DNA of 64,000 nt from Streptomyces cinnamoneus (GCF_014650495.1 NZ_BMVB01000005.1:124001-188000); one strand, 5' to 3'. Positions 16,585 to 26,373 are shown, counted from the first letter of the stretch. Notes: generated by a model from the sequence alone, not told the origin. Program-made: numbers and translations.

Positions 16585-19500
16585 TCACGGCGTCTCGGCC
16601 ACCGTCACGCGGTGCGCGACGCAGTACACGGTCTGGCGGTCACCGCACGGCACCACGGCGACCTCCCCCGTGGGCCGCCCGCTGCGCGGATCGGCCTCGA
16701 ACAGGCGCAGGGAGGCGACACGTGCCACTCCCGGTACGCGTTCCAGCACCCGGTAGGGCTCGCCGGCGTGCACGGGCCGCCCCAGCGGCCAGCCGGTGCC
16801 GTCCGGTCCACCGTCCACGGGGCTGAACCACCGGTACAGCGCGCGTTCCGCCGCCGCGGCGAGCGCCGCCCGTTCCGCCGTGGTGCGGTAGTCGGTGGGC
16901 ACCACATGGGCTTCGACACGGATGCCCTGGTAGTCGGGGGTGTCCAGCCACACCGGTACTCCCGCGGGCTGCCGGGCGCGCAGCGCACGCCGCAGCACGT
17001 CGCAGGCGTCCTGGCCGGGCGTCAGCATGTGGAACGGGAACCAGCCGCGGTCGTCCGCGGTGACGTACGGCACGACGAGCAGCCGTACGCCCACCTGGAA
17101 GGTGCCGCCGCTGGTATCGGTGTAGCCGTCGTCACCGCCGGAGGACTCCTCGGTGTTCCACACCGCCCGGACGCCGTGGACGGGTGGGTCCACGACGCGG
17201 ATCCGGTCCTTGGGAATGCCGTTGCCCAGGCGGCCCAGGGTGCTGTTGTAGGAGGTGACCGTGACCGGGGTTCCCTTGGCGGGAACCTCTCCGTGCCGGA
17301 CGGACCGTCCGGCCTCCCTGATCTCCGGGCCGAAGTGCACCTGCCCGGTGGCGGCGTTGATCACGACGTGCTTGCTGTGCTTGTCCGACGCGGCGAAGGA
17401 CGTCCGGGGTTCCCAGGGCTCGCCGCCCACGAGCACCTTCGGCAGCTCGCCGAGTCTGCCCTCCATCAGGGCGATGGACTCCCCCGGCTCGCCTCCGTGT
17501 GGCACCGGTCCGGCTTTTTTCGTGACGTATTGGTCGGCGCGCACCGGGCCGGTGGTCCCGTCGTCGAGGTGGACCGTGTACGTCGTCTTGTCGTTGCCTT
17601 TCGGATCGCGGATCTGGAGCGCGAGCCAGGAGCCGCCGGCGCCGGGGTAGTTCTTCCCCCTCACCTTGACGGCGTCCTGGGGCCGGTCGGCGGGGCGGTC
17701 GCTGTCCGGGCGCCAGCGGGGGGAACCGGCGAGGGGCAGGGGGTGTGCCAGGGCAGCCGACTTCCCGCCCAGGGTGATGCTGGCGGCTGGTGCGGAGGCG
17801 TAGGCGGCCGGTGCCTCGGGGTTCCACCAGGGGACGCCGGTGCGGGGAAGGAAGAGGGAGAGGGCCATCCGCTCGCCCGCGGCCACGGCACGGTTCGGCT
17901 TCACCCACAGGGTCAGTTCCTTGAGGTCCACCTCCGCGGGTACGTGGACGAGGGCGAGCACGAGCCCGCCGCCCGTGCGGAACGGTCCGCTCACCGGCCC
18001 GTGCGTCAGGAAGTCCCCGGCCGTGAACAGGTCGTGCGCCGCGGTGGCGGCCGGATCGAGGGTGAGCCGTGCCAGGTCCGCCGGGCGGACGGCGCCCCGG
18101 GAGGCGGTGCCGTGCGTGGTGAAGACCTTCCCGTCCTCGGTCCTGACCCGGGTCTTGCCGGGGACGGAGGTGACACCGGGTTCCAGCCGGAACCGTACCT
18201 GCGTCCTGGCCGGTACGGGCATGCGGTAGTTGTGCGCCGGGTCCAGGGCGTCGTCGGCGTCACCGACGAGGTGGATGCGGGCCATCCCCGCCGAGGCGGC
18301 CAGCGCCAGTTCCTCGTAGTCGTGCGGGGTGACGGCACGTTCGGGAACCGGCGAGCCCAGTGGCAGCCGCCGCGCGTACGCCTCGGGGGTCTCCGCCTCC
18401 GTTCCCCCGGTGGCGGGTGCGGGGTTGGTGACGGCGGCGACGTACGGCAGCGGGGTACGCAGTGCGGTGATGGTGCGGGCCGGTACGTTGCCGCGGGCGC
18501 CACCGCCGGTCAGGTAGCGCGGGGCGCGGACGGTGGCGCCCGGCGGCAGGGGCGCCCCGTGCCGTCGCGGGCCCCGGGCCGTACGGGTGACGGGCGCGAA
18601 CACCGCCTCCCAGGTGCGGGGGTCAAGGGTGAAGTGCCGGTCGTGGGGGCCGGATCCGGCCAGGGACGGCACATGGACCCACCGCAGGGTGCCGGTGCCG
18701 GTGACGGCCTCCACGGCCAGGGTGTCGGCCGCGGGCCGCAGCGGCGGGTGCGTGAAGCGCAGGCGCTCGCCCGGGACGCCCAGGGCCCTGCCCAGGTGCT
18801 CGTCGCGGACCAGCAGGGCCTGCACCACGGGCACCTTGGCGGTGAGGACCGGCTGCAGCAGGACTTCCGCGGGGCCGGGTTCCCAGGTGCTCCTGCGCCG
18901 GAGCAGCCCGACGTCGCGCAGCCGCCAGGGCACAGCGGGAGCGCCGGGACGGAACAGGTGCAGCCGCAGCTCGGTGGGGGCGTGGTTCGCGGGGAGTTCC
19001 AGGGTGACGCGTACGGCTCCGTCCGCGCCCGCGGTCCTCGTCACCGTCCGGCACGGCACCCAGTCGGAGCCCTGCCACGCCTCCCAGACCGCCTCACCGT
19101 CCTCACCGTCCTCACCGTCCGGAGCCCCGGTGGGGTCCTGCCACGCGGGTGCGTCGGGGAGCGGGAAGGCGAGGTCCACGGTGATCCGGGTGTCCGGAAC
19201 GGGCACCGACAGGACGACGAGGACGCCGTCGGCGCCGGGCTCGGGCGGTTCGTCGCCGCCCGTACCGGACGAGAAGTCCCCGAACCAGGGAAGGTTGAGG
19301 TGGTACGGAGGCCCGGCGAAGGGCAGACCGCGCGGCTCGACGGTGTCCGGCTGCCCCGGGCCGAACGCGGCCAGTGAGCCCTCCACCGCGCCGTCCGTGG
19401 CTCCCGTCTGGGTGAAATCCCCGGCGGTGATGAGGACGCAGGGGTTCACCAGCGCGTCGGTCACCGTGCTGAAGACGACCGGCTCCTCGTCCTCGCGGAC

Positions 19501-19833
19501 GGGGCGGGTGGACACCTCGACGCCGGCGGGGACCGGCACGGGTTCCGGGGAGGGCGCGGCGAGCTGGAAGACCACCTCGGCCCGGGCCGGCGCGGCGCGG
19601 TGGGGGTGGACTCCCAGCATCCGCAGCAGCTCCAGCCGGTGCCGGTCGGGACATCCGTTGAGCCGGTCGCGCAGGGCCCCGGTCATGTCGGCGCAGCACT
19701 CGATCAGCGCGTGGCCGGGATCGGCGCGGTCCTGCCCGGTCCATGCCGGCAGCAGGGCGCGCACGGCGGCTGCCGCGGCACCGGTGATGTCCGCGCGGCC
19801 GCGCCCGTCGATGTCGGGGGTCGGCAGCGTCAT
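16585..19833 (-). CDS. Large baseplate wedge protein (Pvc12-like, putative baseplate assembly protein)
   Basis: 1082 residues. The N-terminus (ALIECCADMTGALRDRLNGC, LELLRMLGVHPHRAAPARA, FQLAAPSPEPVPVPAGVEVS) is characteristic of baseplate J-related assembly proteins, with PAGVEVSTRP leading into the wedge domain. The second half has AVTPHDYEELALAASAGMAR (gpJ core), a long insertion including GKNYPGAGGSWLALQIRDPKG, and C-terminal DYQGIRVEAHVVPTDYRTTA and GGPDGTGWPLGRPVHAGEPY. In Afp/PVC, protein 12 joins protein 11 to form the six baseplate wedges around the spike. ATG start; 87 bases after the gpI-like gene. Confidence 0.88.
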   Translation of the reverse strand: MTLPTPDIDGRGRADITGAAAAAVRALLPAWTGQDRADPGHALIECCADMTGALRDRLNGCPDRHRLELLRMLGVHPHRAAPARAEVVFQLAAPSPEPVPVPAGVEVSTRPVREDEEPVVFSTVTDALVNPCVLITAGDFTQTGATDGAVEGSLAAFGPGQPDTVEPRGLPFAGPPYHLNLPWFGDFSSGTGGDEPPEPGADGVLVVLSVPVPDTRITVDLAFPLPDAPAWQDPTGAPDGEDGEDGEAVWEAWQGSDWVPCRTVTRTAGADGAVRVTLELPANHAPTELRLHLFRPGAPAVPWRLRDVGLLRRRSTWEPGPAEVLLQPVLTAKVPVVQALLVRDEHLGRALGVPGERLRFTHPPLRPAADTLAVEAVTGTGTLRWVHVPSLAGSGPHDRHFTLDPRTWEAVFAPVTRTARGPRRHGAPLPPGATVRAPRYLTGGGARGNVPARTITALRTPLPYVAAVTNPAPATGGTEAETPEAYARRLPLGSPVPERAVTPHDYEELALAASAGMARIHLVGDADDALDPAHNYRMPVPARTQVRFRLEPGVTSVPGKTRVRTEDGKVFTTHGTASRGAVRPADLARLTLDPAATAAHDLFTAGDFLTHGPVSGPFRTGGGLVLALVHVPAEVDLKELTLWVKPNRAVAAGERMALSLFLPRTGVPWWNPEAPAAYASAPAASITLGGKSAALAHPLPLAGSPRWRPDSDRPADRPQDAVKVRGKNYPGAGGSWLALQIRDPKGNDKTTYTVHLDDGTTGPVRADQYVTKKAGPVPHGGEPGESIALMEGRLGELPKVLVGGEPWEPRTSFAASDKHSKHVVINAATGQVHFGPEIREAGRSVRHGEVPAKGTPVTVTSYNSTLGRLGNGIPKDRIRVVDPPVHGVRAVWNTEESSGGDDGYTDTSGGTFQVGVRLLVVPYVTADDRGWFPFHMLTPGQDACDVLRRALRARQPAGVPVWLDTPDYQGIRVEAHVVPTDYRTTAERAALAAAAERALYRWFSPVDGGPDGTGWPLGRPVHAGEPYRVLERVPGVARVASLRLFEADPRSGRPTGEVAVVPCGDRQTVYCVAHRVTVAETP

Positions 19834-19920
19834 GGCGGGACGGCCTTTCTCTGGTCGGGCTGGCTCGGGTCATGGGCGGGACGGCTGCGGTGCCGTTCCC
19901 GGGCACCGGGTTCGGGTGGT

Positions 19921-20442
19921 TCAGCCGGGCGGAGGCGTGACCACGACCTGGAACGGCAGGTGGGCCGGGCGGTGCGCGAGGACGAGCCGGGTGAGCCGGT
20001 GCGTGAGGGTGGCCCGGTCCTCGCCCTGCCGGGCCTTCAGGGTGACGGTGAGCATCCGGCCCTCCGGGGGCCGCTGTTCACCGGTGAAGACCCCGCCGGG
20101 TTCGGCGATGTCCAGATCCCAGCCGTAGATCTCCTTCGCCTCCCGTCGCAGCGCGCGGGGCGTGCCCCGGTGTGCCGCGAGCCATGGGGCGAGGGCGATG
20201 GCGGCGCGCCGCTGCCGTTCGGTCCAGTCCGGCTCGGTGCGGGCGCCGGTGAGCCGGGCCAGCCAGTCGAGGAAGGCGGGCGGTGCCTGCCAGGGGTCGA
20301 AGACCTCGTGCAGACGGTCGAGCCGGTCCTCGGCGGGGGCGAGCGCGGCACCGATGCCGGTGGCGAACGCCTTCGCCACCGTGTCATGGGCGTACAGCGC
20401 GGGCAGCGCCACGGGCCGTACGGCGGACGGTGAGTCGGGCAT
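19921..20442 (-). CDS. Phage tail protein I-like baseplate protein
   Basis: 173 residues; I take the ATG at 20442 (MPDSPSAVRPV), preceded by AGGAGG, rather than the longer open frame. The core RLHEVFDPWQAPPAFLDWLA and LAAHRGTPRALRREAKEIYG, followed by DLDIAEPGGVFTG, matches the gpI/TIGR02242 type of tail protein, in which the WL-R and RGT-L motifs are conserved. The C-terminus (RLTRLVLAHRPAHLPFQVVV) is also typical. The protein links the J-like wedge to peripheral parts of the baseplate in phages such as P2. It is located between the two J-like genes, which supports the call. Confidence 0.88.
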   Translation of the reverse strand: MPDSPSAVRPVALPALYAHDTVAKAFATGIGAALAPAEDRLDRLHEVFDPWQAPPAFLDWLARLTGARTEPDWTERQRRAAIALAPWLAAHRGTPRALRREAKEIYGWDLDIAEPGGVFTGEQRPPEGRMLTVTLKARQGEDRATLTHRLTRLVLAHRPAHLPFQVVVTPPPG

Positions 20443-20524
20443 GGGTGCGGTGTCCCTCCTGGTGGTGAGCCGGGGTGCCTTCGGTCCTGGGCGTGAGCCC
20501 GGGGGACTTCGGCCGGCGGTGCAT

Positions 20525-22645
20525 TCAGCCGGTGGTGACGGTGATCCGGGCCTCGCGCAGCCACGGCAGACCGCTCTCGGGCACCGGTACAGCGGTCTGT
20601 TCGAATCCGTCGGCGTCGATGACCGCGACCGTGTCGACCGCACGGACCTCCGGCACGGTCTCCAGCGCCGCGAAGACGTCGCCCGGCAGGACGGGACGGC
20701 CCCAGGGCCAGCCGTCGCCGTCGGGCCCGCCCCGGCCGGGGTGGAAGTACCGCACCAGGGCGCGCCGGGCGGCCCGCCGGGTGTCCTCCCGGCTGGTGCC
20801 CGCCCAGGGCCGTACCGTCGCCCTGGCGGTGAAGGCACGGTAGTCGGGCGGTCCCAGGCTCAGCCGCTCCCCGAGGAGCCGGGCGCCGTCGAGGACCGCC
20901 CGGGCCTGGTGCAGCACGGGCCGGGGCACCTTCAGCGCGTCCTCGGGGACCGGTTCCCCGTCGTCGGGCAGTCGCGGCATCACGAGGGCGCGCAGTGCGG
21001 CGTCCTCCCGGCGCCACAGGGCCGGTTCGGTCCTGTCGTCCTTCAGGCAGTAGAAGACCTCGTCGAGGACGACCACGGCGTCGAGCGAGCGGTGCAGCCG
21101 CGGGGAGAGCGCCGGGAACGACTCGGCGATCAGCGACCGCATCCCCCGGTCGCCGGCCGGTTCGAACGAGCCGTCGTTGCGGTACGTGAAACGGCGGTGG
21201 AAGAGTGCGTCGCCCCGGAAGAGGAAGACCTCGTACGTGTCGCCCGCCCCCATGCCCATGCCCACGGGGAGGGCAGCGGCCGCGTCGACGCCCGCGTGGA
21301 ACTCGGCGGGCAGCCCGGGGAAGACGTCCTTGAGCGGCTTCGGCCCCGTGCGGCTCCACGCGCAGCGGTCTCCCGAGAACCACAGCCGCGGCCGGTCCTC
21401 GTCGAGCCACAGCACGGCGTCGAGCCGGCTGCGGGCGAACTCCGGCGGCGAGTCCCCCTCGTCCTCCCGCGGCGTCATGACGTCGGGGCCGTGCCCGCCT
21501 TCCAGGGGCAACCGCACATGCGTGATCCGGCCGTCGGCGCCGGGCCGGTAGTGAACGACGACTTCGGGGGCACGGACGGCGACCGCCGACGCCGAGACCC
21601 GGGCGGGGCGGTCCGGGACCGACAGTCCGCCCGGTACGCGGGTGTCCTCCGGGCGGGCAGCCGTGGTGATCCGTCCCCTGACGACCAGGTCCGCGTGTTC
21701 CAGAAGGAGCCGTTCGTAGTCGGCCACGGTGACCGCCCGGCACAGAAGGGCCAGGCCGAGGGCCGCGCGGTCCAGGACCTGCCGCCAGTCCTCCGCGTCC
21801 TGCCCCGCCGCCAGGGTGCGGTCCACCGCGGCCCGCAGCAGGTCGTGGCGCCCGGCGTCCGCCGGACGCAGCGGGGTGCCCGCGGGCAGGTCGCCCACGG
21901 TGCCCCGGTGCGCCTCGTACACCGCGCGGATCTCGGCGCCGGCCGGGGGGACCGCGCCGAGCTGCTCCTGTCCGGCGGCGAACGGTACGGCCGGGCCGAA
22001 CACCACCTCACCGGCGGCGGCGTCCCACCAATAGCACTCGGTCGTGGAGCCGGTCGCCTCCGTGAAGTTGTGCACCGGCGCCCACGGTCTGCCGCCGACG
22101 GTCACCGTGCGGAGGGGCGAGGCAGGGGGCGCCGCGGCCGGGGCGAGCGGGTGCCAGGGGCGGCGGGACGGGCGGAAGCGCTGCCCGGGCGTGTGGTCGG
22201 AGACGCCGATCCGCTCGTCGACGCGTTGCGGCTCCTCCACTGCCTCGACCGTGACGGACCCGCTCGCGGGGACCGTGACCGCTGCCGCCGTCCGCACCAC
22301 CACGTCCGGCGTGCCCCGCGCGATCAGCCGGGTGCCCTCGCGGACTTCCACGCCACCGCCGGAGGCGGCCCGGGTGAGGACGACCCGCACGCGGCAGGGC
22401 GTGGCCGGCACCGGGGCGAGCCCCGTCAGCGCCAGCAGCCTGTCGCGCACACGCGGTGTCATCCGGGCCGTCCGGTACAGCAGCGCGTCCACACGCTGGG
22501 CGCACGCCTCCAGCAGGGTGACACCCGGGTCGGAGACGTTGTGGTCCGTCCAGCCCGGAGCGCGTCGCGGCAGCGCGCGCTTGGCGGCGTCCACCAAGGG
22601 CTGGAAGCGCAGGTCGTCCAGGTCCGGGACGGACAGGTGCCGCAT
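20525..22645 (-). CDS. Baseplate J-like wedge protein (Pvc11-like)
   Basis: 706 residues from ATG (MRHLSVPDLDDLRFQPLVDA). N-terminal DHNVSDPGVTLLEACAQRVD, RLLALTGLAPVPATPCRVRV and VEVREGTRLIARGTPDVVV are the signatures of the baseplate J/TIGR02243 assembly family. The central AVTVADYERLLLEHADLVVR and C-terminal GGPDGDGWPWGRPVLPGDVF are mirrored in the 1082-residue protein at 16585, so the two are paralogous wedge components. A family-typical insertion with DAVLWLDEDRPRLWFSGDRC lies between. ATG start with about 56 bases to the gp25 gene upstream. Confidence 0.92.
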   Translation of the reverse strand: MRHLSVPDLDDLRFQPLVDAAKRALPRRAPGWTDHNVSDPGVTLLEACAQRVDALLYRTARMTPRVRDRLLALTGLAPVPATPCRVRVVLTRAASGGGVEVREGTRLIARGTPDVVVRTAAAVTVPASGSVTVEAVEEPQRVDERIGVSDHTPGQRFRPSRRPWHPLAPAAAPPASPLRTVTVGGRPWAPVHNFTEATGSTTECYWWDAAAGEVVFGPAVPFAAGQEQLGAVPPAGAEIRAVYEAHRGTVGDLPAGTPLRPADAGRHDLLRAAVDRTLAAGQDAEDWRQVLDRAALGLALLCRAVTVADYERLLLEHADLVVRGRITTAARPEDTRVPGGLSVPDRPARVSASAVAVRAPEVVVHYRPGADGRITHVRLPLEGGHGPDVMTPREDEGDSPPEFARSRLDAVLWLDEDRPRLWFSGDRCAWSRTGPKPLKDVFPGLPAEFHAGVDAAAALPVGMGMGAGDTYEVFLFRGDALFHRRFTYRNDGSFEPAGDRGMRSLIAESFPALSPRLHRSLDAVVVLDEVFYCLKDDRTEPALWRREDAALRALVMPRLPDDGEPVPEDALKVPRPVLHQARAVLDGARLLGERLSLGPPDYRAFTARATVRPWAGTSREDTRRAARRALVRYFHPGRGGPDGDGWPWGRPVLPGDVFAALETVPEVRAVDTVAVIDADGFEQTAVPVPESGLPWLREARITVTTG

Positions 22646-22701
22646 ACCGCTCCTCTCTCGGGCCTCTGGCCACTGGGTCGTTCGTGCCGCCGTCCGGGGC
22701 G

Positions 22702-23184
22702 TCAGCCCGGCGGCAGCGTGTAGAAGGGGAAGACGAGGTTGCGCGGCTCGTTGGTGGCCCTGAGCCGGTAGCGGACGTCGATGTAGAGCACGCCGGCCCG
22801 TTCGGCGTCCGTGCTGAACAGCAGGTCGTCGAGTTCGATCCGGGGTTCCCAGCGCTCCAGCGCCTGTCGCACCGCCGCGTCGGCACGGGCCACGGTGCCG
22901 GCGTCGAGCGGTTCGAAGACCAGGCGGTGGATGCCGCAGCCGAACTCGGGACGCATCGGCCGCTCCCCGGGGACCGTGCCCAGGATCAGGGCGATGGCCT
23001 GCCGGACCTCCTCGTCGCCGGACACCAGAGCGACCCGCCCGTCGGCGGTGAGTGCGCCGGGATGGGCCCAGCCCGCACCGATGACGTCGGCGAGGCTGCC
23101 GCCGGGGGCCCGGGCGGGGGTCCCGAGGGTGACCACGGCCTCAGGGGCGCCCGGGTCCGCGGCAGTGACGCTGGTGTGCTGCAC
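22702..23184 (-). CDS. Baseplate wedge protein, gp25/GPW family (Pvc9-like)
   Basis: 160 residues. The C-terminal 110 residues carry the gp25 hallmark: EVRQAIALILGTVPGERPM followed by RPEFGCGIHRLVFEPLD, then RVEPRI-like WEPRIELDDLLFSTDAE and a final beta region RYRLRATNEPRNLVFPFY. gp25 initiates sheath polymerisation at the baseplate in T4 and all contractile systems. An N-terminal extension of about 45 residues (PGGSLADVIGAGWAHPGALT) is longer than in T4 gp25 but common in eCIS versions. Neighbours (VgrG upstream, J downstream) follow the usual Pvc8-9-11 order. Confidence 0.94.
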   Translation of the reverse strand: MQHTSVTAADPGAPEAVVTLGTPARAPGGSLADVIGAGWAHPGALTADGRVALVSGDEEVRQAIALILGTVPGERPMRPEFGCGIHRLVFEPLDAGTVARADAAVRQALERWEPRIELDDLLFSTDAERAGVLYIDVRYRLRATNEPRNLVFPFYTLPPG

Positions 23185-23294
23185 GGTGGCGCCTCCCAGG
23201 GCGGTGGAGAGAACAGGCGGCGGGAAACAGGAAGTGGAAGAAAGAGGCGATGGGAAAGAGGCGGTCGGCGATACGGAGTGGGGAACCGCCGGAG

Positions 23295-25091
23295 TCAGTT
23301 GATCTTCACGGGCAGTCCTGTGATGCGGGTGGTGGCTCCCTTGAGGGACAGCTCGCCGGTGCTCTCGACACAGACGCGGGAGCCGGTGATGACCACGCCG
23401 CCGCCCGGCTTCTTCGCCTCCACCCGCACGGTGCCCGCCTTGAGCACCACCGTGCCGTCAGGCCCGGCGTCGATGGTGACGGTCGAGCCGCGCCCGTCCA
23501 GCTCGGCCCGTACGGTCTTGCCGGGACCGCCGGCGCGCAGGCGGACCGCGGTCCCGGCGCGGTCCAGGTGTGCCGTCACCTTGCCGTCGCCGGACAGCAG
23601 ACGCACGCCCTGGGGACCGCCCTTGGGGGCGGTGAGCAGCTCCAGCCGGTCGCCGGCACGGGAGGCCACCGACCGCCGGTTGACCCGGCCGGTGCCGGAG
23701 TCGACCAGGGGCAGGGCGTGGTCGGTGGGCGCGTCCTTGCCGTTGTAGAGACCGCCGAGTACGTAGGGGCGGTCCAGCCGCCCGTGCTCGAAGCCCACCA
23801 GCACCTCGTCGCCGGCCTCCGGGCTGATCACCCCGCCCCCGCCCGTGCCGCCCCACTGGAGGGTGCGCACCCAGTCCGTGACGTAGTCCTGCGACAGCCA
23901 GGGCAGGCGCAGCCGCACAGCGCCCCGCTGGCCCTGACCGGGTTCCCTGATGTCCGTCACCACCCCGACGGCCACGCCCGCCACGCACAGCGGCGGTGGG
24001 TGCGGCACCACCGGCGGCGGAAGGGCTCCCACGCGCACCTGGGTGAGGTAGCCGTGGTTCCCGTCGAAGGTGTGCCGACAGGAGGTGAGGACGTACTGCC
24101 CGGAGAACGGCGCCCCCGTGCCGTTCACCGACACCGCCACCCCGGCGCGCAGTTGCGGGGTGCCCGCCACCGTCGCCTCCAGCTCGCCCGTGCCGGCCGC
24201 CGTCTCGTCGGCGAGCGCGCGTGCCGCGGCCTGCACCTGCCGGGCTGTCGTGTACGGACGGCCCGACACCAGCAGCAGCCCCGGCCCGCTCTGCCCGCCG
24301 AACGCCGCGGCCAGCTCGCCCGGTGTGGTGCCCAACCGCAGCCGGTTGCTGCCGGTGGCCGGGGCCTTGCCCACGACAGGTGCTTTGGCCACCGCGTCCC
24401 AGCCGCGCACCTCCACCTCGCCGACCTGCCGGGTGGAGGACACCGCCGCCCGGAGGGACAGCAGATTGACGCCGTATTGGAGGACGTAGGGGCTGCGGTC
24501 GGCGCCGGTGCCGGGGGCCGCCGTGGCGGGCGGCAGGCGCCGCATCTCCAGGACCGCGCCCTCGGCCGTCAGGTGCAGGCCCTGTTGGTCGGCGAGGTGG
24601 GCGAGCAGCTCCCAGTCGGTCAGATTGGGCTGGGCCAGATGGGGAACGCGGGTGCCGTCGGCCTCGACCCGCCCGGTGCGCAGCCCGTGCCGCGCCGCCG
24701 CCCGGGCCGCGACCTCAGCGACGGTGCTGTCCACGTACGCGGCCACCCTGCGGCCCCGCATCAGCCGGTGTCCGCGGTCGGCGGCGTGGACGGCGGTGAA
24801 GCTGCCGTCCGCGTCCACTTCGGTCTCCAGCGCGGTGACCTCCCCGTCGAACACCACCGTGCGGGTGCGGTGGCGGGCCGCCGCCACCGAGACGGTCAGC
24901 GCGCACCCGACCTTGATGCGGGCCGCGGCCAGCAGCCGGTGCTGCGGGTCCCGGAAGCGCACGTACGCGGTCGACGGCAGGTTCGTCGCGGACTCCACGG
25001 CGGCGGCCACCAGTTGCTCGCTCCACGTCTCCGGCAAGGGGACGCCCGCGAAGGCGAGCACCGGCTCGGCGGCGTACGCCCGTTCCGTCAC
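23295..25091 (-). CDS. VgrG-like central spike protein (Pvc8-like)
   Basis: 598 residues from a GTG that overlaps the LysM gene stop (GTGA). The N-terminal ~330 residues correspond to the gp27-like hub (VRFRDPQHRLLAAARIKVGC, DRGHRLMRGRRVAAYVD, LADQQGLHLTAEG, QVRVGALPPP). The OB-fold gp5 domain follows (GQRGAVRLRLPWLSQDYVTD, GDEVLVGFEHGRLDRPYVLG). The C-terminus is a repetitive beta-helix (VTIDAGPDGTVVLKAGTVRV) ending without an enzymatic extension. In eCIS the trimeric spike pierces target membranes and carries the PAAR-like tip. Length is in the normal range. Confidence 0.94.
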   Translation of the reverse strand: MTERAYAAEPVLAFAGVPLPETWSEQLVAAAVESATNLPSTAYVRFRDPQHRLLAAARIKVGCALTVSVAAARHRTRTVVFDGEVTALETEVDADGSFTAVHAADRGHRLMRGRRVAAYVDSTVAEVAARAAARHGLRTGRVEADGTRVPHLAQPNLTDWELLAHLADQQGLHLTAEGAVLEMRRLPPATAAPGTGADRSPYVLQYGVNLLSLRAAVSSTRQVGEVEVRGWDAVAKAPVVGKAPATGSNRLRLGTTPGELAAAFGGQSGPGLLLVSGRPYTTARQVQAAARALADETAAGTGELEATVAGTPQLRAGVAVSVNGTGAPFSGQYVLTSCRHTFDGNHGYLTQVRVGALPPPVVPHPPPLCVAGVAVGVVTDIREPGQGQRGAVRLRLPWLSQDYVTDWVRTLQWGGTGGGGVISPEAGDEVLVGFEHGRLDRPYVLGGLYNGKDAPTDHALPLVDSGTGRVNRRSVASRAGDRLELLTAPKGGPQGVRLLSGDGKVTAHLDRAGTAVRLRAGGPGKTVRAELDGRGSTVTIDAGPDGTVVLKAGTVRVEAKKPGGGVVITGSRVCVESTGELSLKGATTRITGLPVKIN

Positions 25092-25879
25092 CAGGAGCCT
25101 CCCGGCACGGCGGCAGGCACGGCCGGGGGCGGGGACCCCGGCATGTCCCCCACCGAGGGAACCCCTGCCCCCGGTGGGACCTCCTCCACCGGGGGCAGGA
25201 CGAGCACACTGCCCAGGACCAGGCGTTCGGGGTCGTCGATGTCATTCGCCCGGGCCACGACACGCCAGCGCGCGGGGTCGCCGTAGGCGGACCAGGCGAC
25301 CGACGGCAGGGTGTCGCCCGCCGCCACCCGGTGCGTGCCGACCGGACCGTCGGCACCCGAGGTCGGGTTCTGCCGGGGCGTGGCCCCGCCGGCCTCCTCA
25401 AGGTTCAGCGTGCATTCCGCGCGCAACGGGGTGCCGTCGGCGTCGAACCGCGTGTAGGTGGCGCTGACCTCCGTCACCAGCGCGAGGAACGCCGTGCTGA
25501 GCGACCGTCCCCACTCCAGCCGGACCCAGGGGGCGGAGGCCGGTCTCTCCGTCGTGCTGCGCGCGGTGGGACTGCAGCACGCCAGCAGCTTCTCGACCTC
25601 CCGCTGGACCCCTCCCCGGCCGCCGGGGGCGTCCAGGAAGACGTCGAGGGTCATGGTGCGCGGCTGTGCGGCGACGAACTGGGCGGGGGCCGCCGCGGCG
25701 TTGGACGGTCCGCTGCTGCGGTCCCAGCGTGCCTGCTTCCGCACGGAGATCCGGTCGGGGTTGAAGTGCAGCCTGATCCGGTCGCGTTCGCGGCCCGGGG
25801 TGTTCCCGGTGCCGGCCGGCGGGTCGTGGATCACCAGGGTGGCGCGTACCGGCGCACCCCTGACGGGCAGGGCGGGCAT
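25088..25879 (-). CDS. LysM-containing tube-baseplate adaptor (Pvc7-like)
   Basis: 263 residues; ATG at 25879 with GGAAGGA just upstream. The N-terminal domain has RIRLHFNPDRISVRKQARW, FVAAQPRTMTLDVFLDAPGG and PWVRLEWGRSLSTAFLALV, the pattern of the CIS tube/adaptor family. The C-terminal LysM reads THRVAAGDTLPSVAWSAYGD then WRVVARANDIDDP and GSVLVLPP. This protein (T4 gp53/Afp7 equivalent) links the spike hub to baseplate and tube. Its stop overlaps the VgrG start by four bases. The Pro-rich C-terminal tail (about 30 residues) is poorly conserved in such proteins. Confidence 0.93.
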   Translation of the reverse strand: MPALPVRGAPVRATLVIHDPPAGTGNTPGRERDRIRLHFNPDRISVRKQARWDRSSGPSNAAAAPAQFVAAQPRTMTLDVFLDAPGGRGGVQREVEKLLACCSPTARSTTERPASAPWVRLEWGRSLSTAFLALVTEVSATYTRFDADGTPLRAECTLNLEEAGGATPRQNPTSGADGPVGTHRVAAGDTLPSVAWSAYGDPARWRVVARANDIDDPERLVLGSVLVLPPVEEVPPGAGVPSVGDMPGSPPPAVPAAVPGGSW

Positions 25880-25941
25880 GTGGTCCTTCCGGTGGTGCGG
25901 GGTGGAGGAACGGGGAGCGGGTGGCTCCGGGGTCACCGGCT

Positions 25942-26373
25942 TCAGGCGGTGACCTCCAAGAACCCGTTGTGGGCGAGCTCCAGGGTTTCGCGCGCCGGCT
26001 GGGACTGCTCGGCGTCGAGGCTGGGCCCCGTCCAGCGGACCGGCAGCACGCCGTCGAGCAGCCACGTGACCAGGGGCTTGCGGTCCGGCCCGAGGACGAC
26101 CAGCCGGCCCGGCATGCGCGCCGGCTCGTGCACCTGCCGCCGGAGCCAGTCCCACACCAGCGTGGTCTGCCGGCTCAGGGGCCTGCTCAGCACGATGTTG
26201 GAGTAGCGCAGGCGGGTGGGCAGGTGCCAGACGTGCCCGTTGGCGCCGCCCTCGCACCGCTCCTCGACGTCCATGGCGCAGCCGAGGCCCTCGCACGAGG
26301 TGAAGGAGCCCATGGCGTGGTCGCCGATGGACAGCTGGAAGAGGGAGCTGACGGCGAACGGCTGGTCTGGCAT
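25942..26373 (-). CDS. Second tube protein, tube initiator-like (Pvc5-like)
   Basis: 143 residues. I start at the ATG at 26373 (MPDQPFAVSSLFQLSIGDHA), since GGAG lies 9 bases upstream; a GTG 15 bases earlier is possible. Sequence features GDHAMGSFTSCEGLGCAMDV, LRYSNIVLSRPLSRQTTLVW, WLLDGVLPVRWTGPSLDAE and ETLELAHNGFLEV are those of gp19-type tube proteins. It differs strongly from the tube gene at 10719. Its place just before LysM and VgrG suggests it forms the first tube ring on the spike, as Pvc5/Afp5 do. Confidence 0.9.
   Translation of the reverse strand: MPDQPFAVSSLFQLSIGDHAMGSFTSCEGLGCAMDVEERCEGGANGHVWHLPTRLRYSNIVLSRPLSRQTTLVWDWLRRQVHEPARMPGRLVVLGPDRKPLVTWLLDGVLPVRWTGPSLDAEQSQPARETLELAHNGFLEVTA

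Noticed and set aside
16456..19377. Plus-strand frame of 973 codons
   Set aside because: Antisense to the 1082-residue baseplate protein; no ribosome site and shadow composition.
20162..22723. Plus-strand frame of 853 codons
   Set aside because: Antisense to baseplate J and gpI genes, which match known families.
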